This document shows, piece by piece, positions 58,214 through 64,000 of a DNA stretch of 64,000 nucleotides. The DNA comes from CAZPBC01 sp964584775 (GTDB taxonomy: Bacteria > Chlamydiota > Chlamydiia > Chlamydiales > SLFE01): contig CAZPBC010000005.1 in NCBI GenBank assembly GCA_964584775.1, positions 13,560 through 77,559 on the forward strand, read 5' to 3'. Within the stretch, counting starts at the first letter, position 1; every line of letters starts with the position of its first letter. The position numbers were made by a program, and so were the translations under genes. Under the pieces are notes generated by a model. It did no database searches. It was not told the origin of the DNA and saw only the letters and a list, made by a program, of their open reading frames with translations.

Positions 58214-61200
58214 ATGCCAATTTATTCAATGAACCGCTCAGGGTCTCCCTCTTTCTTTCTCCGTTTCAACCAGCGTCGAGAAGAGATCGACTCACTAGTT
58301 GCGCTCCAGTGTCAAAAGCACACGGATATCAAGATGCCGATCGATTTACAGACCATTGTCGAAGCAAAAGATCGGATTGGAGCAGTCAAGCTCGGAGGAC
58401 TGCAGACGTTGATCTTGAAGGTCATCAACGTAGTCATCAAAATCTTCAATTCAAATTTTAATCGAATCGATGACATCCTAACCTCCAACCGTATGGCTCA
58501 ACTCCTGCACAAGAAATACTCCGAAATTTTGCAGCCAAATGGAATGGAGTATCCTAGCCAGATCCGTGACAGCGATATTAAAGCTCATGTACAGACAGGT
58601 CTGCACTATCTTCAGGAAATCCAATTTCATCTCATAGAAAAACTGCTTGTCGATTTTGATCAAAAGACAGCAGATGCGCCTTCGGAAATACTCCTCAAAG
58701 AATTCAAAGCACTGCCTAAATTTCTTCGTGAGTTAATGGCCACCGCTGTTAAAGAACGGTACAACGCTTCAGTGAAGGATCAACCTCAGCTTTTGAGAGA
58801 ACAAAGTTGTGGTAGCTCCGTTTTAGAAGAGGTAACGCAGCTAGTTCATACCCAAGCGGAAGCGTATCATCAACTCAATGCATCTCAACCATCTGATGAT
58901 CAAAAAGGCTTGCACACTGTGATTGCAAAGAATGACAAAATCTTTGCACACCGTCGTGGTAACAAGAGTGCGATTTACGACGTCTCTACAGAAAGCGTTT
59001 TAGGAGATATTCCTAAGAGCATCCTTGACGAACCTATCACTGTCACGATGGTGGGTGTCGAGTATGCTGGTCTTATCAAGCAGGGAGGTTTAGCTGAAGC
59101 TATAGAAGGAATGAGCCGAGGGATCAAAGAGCAAAATAAAGGGAACCGTGTCAAACTCATTTTTCCGATGTACAGCCACCTTCCTGAATCTGTTCGACTT
59201 CAACTCACGACTCCCGAAGTGCATCAAGGAAAAGAGGGTGATTACAATGTCTACCGACTCGATATCGACGGGGTTGAGTGTTACTTTATTGAAGATCCTT
59301 CGTTTGTTCTTAAGGGAGAGAAGCCCAATATTTACGGCCCTCATACGGAGTCCCAATCGACTCGATTTACCAAGTTCTCCGAATTGGCCGCTGAATTGAT
59401 TTGGGATCAAGGAGACACCGATGTCATCCACCTTCACGACTGGCATGTCTCAGGTGTGGGCCTCAAACTCAAGAAAGACCACCAAAATGAGTGGGAGAGT
59501 GGAGAGATGCCCCCCATTCTCTTCACATTCCACAATAACAACCGGTGCTCACAAGGAAGAATCTATCAAGGTGCTTACAACTATTCACCTGTCGTGAGTG
59601 GCTACTTACGCAGCGGAATTACTGAAAAAAATGATAATTTATTCGTCTCTACTCTTATGGCAGCTGATGCAGTCACAACCGTTTCTGAGATGTTTGGGCT
59701 AGAATCCCAACAAGCGGATTACGGAGAGGGCGTCTCCTTCGCAGTCCGTCAAGCTGCTAAAGTGGGCAAACTCGTGGGTATCATCAATGGAACCAACACA
59801 AGTCGATGGAATCCAGCAACAGATCCCCAGCTCACCAATTGGGTAGATCTTAGCTCAGGAGCTCCGGCAAGTCTCGCCTATAGTCCCGAAGATGATGACA
59901 TTCTCGAAAAGAAAGCGAAAGTCAGAGAACAGCTCCAGCTCTGGACTAAACAATATATGCCACACGTAAAGGTCGATTTCTCTAAACCTCTTGTGACATA
60001 CGTCGGCCGATTTGACAGCTCACAAAAGGGCCTGGACAAGTTTGATGAGGCGATAAAATCGACTCTTGCAAATGGTGGTCAATTCATCGTGATGGGAATG
60101 GGTGAAGATCCTGAAGCAACAAAGATTCTTGACAGACTAGAAAAGAAGTATCCTGAAGGAGTCCTTTTTGTACGTGACTACAAAGATCCAAATGGACGTA
60201 TCCACTATCAACAAGGGAATGCCGAACGACCCGGAATGGGATCCCTCGTCAGAGCTGCTTCTGACTTCATCTTTGTCCCCTCTAAATTTGAACCCTGTGG
60301 ACTCGTTCAGTTTGAGGGGTGGCTTTTTGGTTCGCTCGCCATCGCATCCAACACAGGAGGACTTGCTGACACCGTCATCCCCCCTGAAAAAGATGGTGAA
60401 GCGTTTAATGGCTTCCTATTTGAAAGGAAAGGCAATCAATCAACTTCTGCAGCAACAGTCATTACAAAGTCCCTCCAATTCTGGAATAGCCAGAGCCCTG
60501 AATCCAAAAAAGCGATCATGCGTCGACTGATGACAGAAGGGAAAAAGTATGGATGGGACAGCTCTCCGAGAGGTTTAACGCCCTCAGAAAAGTACCGCTT
60601 TGCCTATGAAAATGCCAGAAGACGTGCTATCTACCGTGGAAGCACAGAAAGAACCTCTTTCAAGTTGGATGCTCTTGCACGTAAAATCCTCGTGAACCCT
60701 ATGAGCGCGGGCTCTCCCTCCTCTGAAGAAGTCTACATGCAAAAGCTGTACGAAGAAGGTCTCGATAGCGCTGGTCTTTGCAGAAGGTTTCAAAAACTAA
60801 ACTACGCACATCGCGCAGCTGCGCCATCACCCTATGGGGTACAGGTCAATCATAAGATGTACGAAGAGTATGGTGCTTTTTATTCTGATGACACGACTCG
60901 GTTCAAAGTTTATGCACCTCATGCTCACACTGTGAGACTACGACTCTTCGACGAGAATGAAAACCTGTCTACGGAAGTCCCAATGCATAAAGATGCTCAA
61001 GGTAATTGGAGCAGCACCGTTGCAGCATTGAAACCCAATCAAAGATATCAATACGTGATCAATGGAAAGACGAAAGTCGATCCCTTTGGTCGCTCACACA
61101 TTCCTTCTTCAAATCCTGATAAGCCACCCTACTCTCTCGTTCAACCCACTTCCTTCGACTGGAGTGACAGTCAATGGATGCACACACGTGTCAAGGAGAT

Positions 61201-62611
61201 GGGAAAACCAAAGCCGATGAGTATCTTCGAATTCCACCCGACTGCCTGGAAACGAAAAGATCAAAAGCCACTCAACTATCGCGAACTGGCGGACGAGCTC
61301 GTCAAACACTGTAAAGAAGCAGGTTACACACATGTAGAACCCATGGGAATCTTAGAACACTACCATGAAGGCTCTTGGGGTTATCAAGCTTATGGATACT
61401 ATGCGCCCAATAGTCGATTGGGTTCACCTGAAGACTTTAAATATTTAGTCGATCACCTACACCAAAATGGTATAGGGGTGATCATCGATTGGGTCCCTGC
61501 ACACTTTGCAAAAGACTCTACTGGCCTGACTGATTTTGATGGAACTCATCTCTATGAATCTAGCGGATGGGGCTATCTCTTTAGTATTCGAAGATGGTTC
61601 TTTTCATATGGAAGCAAGCATTTTGATTATAAACAAAAACACGTTCGAGAATTTCTGTTATCGAGCGCCGCCTACTGGTTAAAGGAGATGCATGTGGATG
61701 GCCTCCGAGTAGATTGTGTACGCAGTATGCTAAACAGTGAAGATCCAGATTCTGCAAAACTCTTTATGAGAGACTTGAACTCTGTTGTTCATGAGCACGG
61801 TGACGGAGCTATCACGATTGCAGAAGAATACTCAGGCGACACGACCATCACAAGGCCATCGTGGTTAGGTGGACTCGGATTCGATATGAAGTGGCACGTC
61901 GGTTTAATGAGAGGGTTTATGGACTATTTCCGTACATCTCCCAGTCAAAGAAAAAGTCGATACAACGCACTCAAAGAAGCGATCCAAAGTGACAACTTTC
62001 ATAAACAAGTCATGGTCTTATCTCACGATCAGCTTGTGAACCAGGGCCTAATAAATCTTACAAAGGGATTATCTGACGCATCAAAGCTATCTAATCTAAA
62101 GGCGATGCTCAGTCTCATGATGTGCCTACCAGGAAAGAAACTCTTTTTCATGGGTAACGACACAGCAAACGCACTCCCCTGGAATGGGATGTTGGCCAAT
62201 AGTGATAATTTTAGCGATCCATCGAATGAAAAGGTCGAACCTAAAAAAATGATGTGGAGGCTTCATGAGATTTACAAAAAGCACAAAGAATTTTGGGAAC
62301 TGGACGACAATGAACGTGACCTCGAGTGGATTCGAGACCCCCTAAAACATGTCCATGCTTATCGAAGGGTCAGCTCCGATGGGAACCAAAGTGCTTGCCT
62401 ACATAATTTCACTGATCAAGAAAGGACTTTTACTGTTTCTTGTTCAGCAGATGCTGCTGTCCACCCAGAAGAAATTTTTAATAGTGACAGTCATGAGTTC
62501 GGAGGACTAGGAAGAACCAATACGAAGATTCGCCTCATCGAAGGGGTCGCGGGCAAATATTACACTGTCACGATTCCACCCTTAACAACTCTCATCATTA
62601 AGGAGAAATAA
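58214..62611 (+). CDS. Fused glycogen synthase (GT5) - glycogen branching enzyme (GH13)
   Basis: 1465 residues. Residues 1 to about 268 form a helical extension with no recognised domain. GlgA part (about 270-790): Lys289 in IKQGGLAEAIEGM (KxGGL donor-binding motif), HLHDWHVSG, GIINGTNTSRWNP, YVGRFDSSQKGLD and FVPSKFEPCGLVQFE with TGGLADTV. GlgB part (about 860-1465): CBM48-like domain, WGYQAYGYYAPNSRLG, VIIDWVPAHF, nucleophile Asp1167 in DGLRVDCVRS, Glu1204/Glu1205 in IAEEYSGD and Asp1272 in LSHDQLVNQ (HDQ where HDE is usual). All three GH13 acids are present. It should both elongate and branch glucan. From memory, such chimeras are reported in Waddlia/Estrella relatives. The downstream lipase-like gene overlaps by 1 nt. 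Confidence 0.92.
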   Translation: MPIYSMNRSGSPSFFLRFNQRREEIDSLVALQCQKHTDIKMPIDLQTIVEAKDRIGAVKLGGLQTLILKVINVVIKIFNSNFNRIDDILTSNRMAQLLHKKYSEILQPNGMEYPSQIRDSDIKAHVQTGLHYLQEIQFHLIEKLLVDFDQKTADAPSEILLKEFKALPKFLRELMATAVKERYNASVKDQPQLLREQSCGSSVLEEVTQLVHTQAEAYHQLNASQPSDDQKGLHTVIAKNDKIFAHRRGNKSAIYDVSTESVLGDIPKSILDEPITVTMVGVEYAGLIKQGGLAEAIEGMSRGIKEQNKGNRVKLIFPMYSHLPESVRLQLTTPEVHQGKEGDYNVYRLDIDGVECYFIEDPSFVLKGEKPNIYGPHTESQSTRFTKFSELAAELIWDQGDTDVIHLHDWHVSGVGLKLKKDHQNEWESGEMPPILFTFHNNNRCSQGRIYQGAYNYSPVVSGYLRSGITEKNDNLFVSTLMAADAVTTVSEMFGLESQQADYGEGVSFAVRQAAKVGKLVGIINGTNTSRWNPATDPQLTNWVDLSSGAPASLAYSPEDDDILEKKAKVREQLQLWTKQYMPHVKVDFSKPLVTYVGRFDSSQKGLDKFDEAIKSTLANGGQFIVMGMGEDPEATKILDRLEKKYPEGVLFVRDYKDPNGRIHYQQGNAERPGMGSLVRAASDFIFVPSKFEPCGLVQFEGWLFGSLAIASNTGGLADTVIPPEKDGEAFNGFLFERKGNQSTSAATVITKSLQFWNSQSPESKKAIMRRLMTEGKKYGWDSSPRGLTPSEKYRFAYENARRRAIYRGSTERTSFKLDALARKILVNPMSAGSPSSEEVYMQKLYEEGLDSAGLCRRFQKLNYAHRAAAPSPYGVQVNHKMYEEYGAFYSDDTTRFKVYAPHAHTVRLRLFDENENLSTEVPMHKDAQGNWSSTVAALKPNQRYQYVINGKTKVDPFGRSHIPSSNPDKPPYSLVQPTSFDWSDSQWMHTRVKEMGKPKPMSIFEFHPTAWKRKDQKPLNYRELADELVKHCKEAGYTHVEPMGILEHYHEGSWGYQAYGYYAPNSRLGSPEDFKYLVDHLHQNGIGVIIDWVPAHFAKDSTGLTDFDGTHLYESSGWGYLFSIRRWFFSYGSKHFDYKQKHVREFLLSSAAYWLKEMHVDGLRVDCVRSMLNSEDPDSAKLFMRDLNSVVHEHGDGAITIAEEYSGDTTITRPSWLGGLGFDMKWHVGLMRGFMDYFRTSPSQRKSRYNALKEAIQSDNFHKQVMVLSHDQLVNQGLINLTKGLSDASKLSNLKAMLSLMMCLPGKKLFFMGNDTANALPWNGMLANSDNFSDPSNEKVEPKKMMWRLHEIYKKHKEFWELDDNERDLEWIRDPLKHVHAYRRVSSDGNQSACLHNFTDQERTFTVSCSADAAVHPEEIFNSDSHEFGGLGRTNTKIRLIEGVAGKYYTVTIPPLTTLIIKEK

Positions 62612-63606
62612 TGATTCCAGCAGTGACCGTTCCTTCACCGATATGTAAAGCTGCCCACTTCTGTCAGCGAGCAGCCAACCGAGTCGTTGAGGTCGCACTC
62701 AAAGTTTTAAAAACTTTAGGTGATATCTTTCTTTTTCCTTTTCGTTTCCTAGGGTCGAAAAGTTGGGCAGGGTATCAATTTAATGAGAGGAAGGATATTT
62801 CTCCCGAAGAACTCTTACAAAAAATGGATCTTATCTGTAGCTGTGCTTATGTTCACACATCCAAACCTTCTTGGATCGAACCCTTTGGATATAAAAGCGT
62901 CTCTCCTAAAACCTTCTCCGGCATCGATCCCTCCATCCAAGCAAGGGAAAACTGCTTTTTCGATCCAAAAACAGGGTTTAAAGCAACTGTCGTCAACAAA
63001 GGGGATACCTATTTAGTCTCTTTTGGAGCTAAGGGATCTAGCAAATCTGAACTACCAGATACTCCTAAAGAAGTGAAAAAACTCAATGATCAGGTCGTTA
63101 ACAGCTCAACAGTGAATGTTTTAGGCTTTGCTCCTCCCATTTATGATCAAGCTGACCGCTTTGCTAAGTGTCTGCTGAGCGACCCGCGTCTTCAGAACAA
63201 GCGTGTTATCTTTACAGGTCAATGTTACGGAGGATCACTCGCTGCCTACGTGGCTCTGAGAAACCAGCAGAAAGCCTTCTGCGTCAATACTTTTCCTCTA
63301 GGAGCGGGTCTCCAATGGCAAATTGGAAGGAAAAACCTATTACAAGCGCGCGAGAACATCACTCAACTGAATGTAAAAGGAGATTGGATCAGCGATGATC
63401 CTAAGCTTTGTTTCCTCGACCGATGCCTCAGTACAGTCGGCTTTCGAACACCAGGAAACTTTGGGACCCGCATTACGATCCCGAGCGCCTTCGAAAAAAG
63501 CGCTGATCGCCACGACAGAGCTGTAGGTAGTGCTATGAAGCATTTAGGATTTGAAACCCATACTCGTCCTGATGAAATGTTGAAAATCAAAATGCTCACT
63601 GCATAA
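62611..63606 (+). CDS. Class-3-lipase-like alpha/beta hydrolase with cysteine in the nucleophile elbow
   Basis: 331 residues. The elbow reads FTGQCYGGSLAAYVAL, where lipase_3 proteins have TGHSLGG; Cys205 takes the serine position. Candidate acid Asp258 lies in LNVKGDWISDDP, a place matching the NxxDxVP motif, and candidate His301 in SADRHDRAVG. VSFGAKGSSKSE at about 135-147 resembles the oxyanion strand. Residues 20-50 are amphipathic/hydrophobic (VALKVLKTLGDIFLFPFRFL) and might bind membrane. It starts within the stop of glgA-glgB (TAATG), so it is co-translated. Activity on lipid or thioester is unproven. Confidence 0.65.
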   Translation: MIPAVTVPSPICKAAHFCQRAANRVVEVALKVLKTLGDIFLFPFRFLGSKSWAGYQFNERKDISPEELLQKMDLICSCAYVHTSKPSWIEPFGYKSVSPKTFSGIDPSIQARENCFFDPKTGFKATVVNKGDTYLVSFGAKGSSKSELPDTPKEVKKLNDQVVNSSTVNVLGFAPPIYDQADRFAKCLLSDPRLQNKRVIFTGQCYGGSLAAYVALRNQQKAFCVNTFPLGAGLQWQIGRKNLLQARENITQLNVKGDWISDDPKLCFLDRCLSTVGFRTPGNFGTRITIPSAFEKSADRHDRAVGSAMKHLGFETHTRPDEMLKIKMLTA

Positions 63607-63659
63607 TCATGTCTTGTTCTAGAATGGCGCTGACCTCACTTTGCTATTAGGAGACTGCT

Positions 63660-64000
63660 ATGATCACCAACTTGACTTTCATCACTGCCCATCCCAACCC
63701 CGCTAGCCACTTTGTAGAGTATGTGCGCTCATGTGAAGATGCAGGTGTAGAGTGCCAAGTGATTGCAGGTAATGCTGTCAGTGGAAAATTTGCAACACTC
63801 GGTAAGAGAGTGATTGAAATCGACCTAGATCGCCCCGACCTGTTAGAGGCCTTGAACAGTCAACTTGCCTCGCAGAGTGTTGTGATCACAGACCTAGCCA
63901 CAGAAAAATGGGCCGAACTTTTTGAGCAGCTCGAGGCAAAGCACCCTGATATCAGAAGGGTTGTGTATTATGACAATCCGGAGGCAGAGGTTCCTGGATT
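63660..64000 (+). CDS. Partial CDS running off the window, function unknown
   Basis: 113 codons from the ATG at 63660 to the end with no stop; AGGAG lies 8 nt before the start. The sequence alternates strands and helices (NLTFITAHPNPASHFVEYVR; VECQVIAGNAVSGKF; VVITDLATEKWAELFEQL; IRRVVYYDNPEAEVPG) like the N-terminal Rossmann domain of a GT-B glycosyltransferase, but no motif decides it. The 53-nt gap after the lipase-like gene suggests the same operon. Confidence 0.6.
   Translation, partial: MITNLTFITAHPNPASHFVEYVRSCEDAGVECQVIAGNAVSGKFATLGKRVIEIDLDRPDLLEALNSQLASQSVVITDLATEKWAELFEQLEAKHPDIRRVVYYDNPEAEVPG

Overview
The window comes from a member of the phylum Chlamydiae, most likely an environmental (amoeba- or arthropod-associated) lineage rather than a Chlamydiaceae pathogen. 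The evidence is gene order. It carries infB-rbfA-truB-ribF-ychF, then a type III secretion block (sctU-sctV-gatekeeper-chaperone-malQ). It also carries metG...gmk-yicC-rnhB-rplS-trmD-rpsP-ffh-prmC-prfA-rpmE, and then tadA-rpsO-pnp-ftsH-tilS with lptF-lptG. These are the arrangements I remember from Chlamydia genomes. A BTB/LRR protein, alanine racemase, a GlgA-GlgB fusion and an iron-sulfur photolyase point away from Chlamydiaceae. From memory, GlgA-GlgB fusions have been reported in Waddliaceae/Criblamydiaceae, so that neighbourhood is the best guess, not a proof.

Layout. 1-2295: translation/flavin operon (+). 2287-4922: a BTB-LRR gene and ychF (-), separated by a terminator. 5043-12271: type III export apparatus (SctU, SctV), a gatekeeper that appears split into a CopN/YopN-like protein and a separate TyeA-like protein, a CesT-type chaperone and 4-alpha-glucanotransferase. 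12268-17023: exported transglutaminase-like TPR protein, cobalamin adenosyltransferase, ClpB. 17090-24877: a patchwork of lineage-specific hypotheticals around bolA-grxD and sthA, ending in a decayed kinase-like gene. 24878-36015: rpmB and the long minus-strand translation operon metG to tadA. 36123-47604: rpsO, pnp, ftsH, tilS, lptFG, alr. 47619-51190: hypothetical genes with AT-rich leaders. 51250-53504: SDR oxidoreductase and FeS photolyase. 53530-54216: a tandemly duplicated tRNA-Ser locus broken by a small repeated element. 54314-64000: a candidate accessory island with an NTPase-glycosidase fusion, an ankyrin/phosphotransferase-like protein, a GlgA-GlgB fusion, a lipase-like protein with a cysteine nucleophile, and a partial unknown gene.

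How the parts work together. The housekeeping operons are tightly packed, with many 4-nt ATGA overlaps, and concern ribosome assembly, tRNA modification, protein targeting and RNA turnover. The sct block supplies the export gate and the switch that holds back effectors. Likely clients in the window are the BTB-LRR protein, the protein with a large hydrophobic domain at 21959-24046 and several small orphan proteins. malQ, the glycosidase fusion and GlgA-GlgB suggest active storage-glucan metabolism.

The most notable observations are the split gatekeeper, the interrupted and duplicated tRNA-Ser locus beside the island, a shared TTTAAA-N(7-9)-TATAAT leader motif in front of four accessory genes, and several unusual fusions or active-site changes in the island. 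All functional calls come from reading motifs by eye; no database search was possible.
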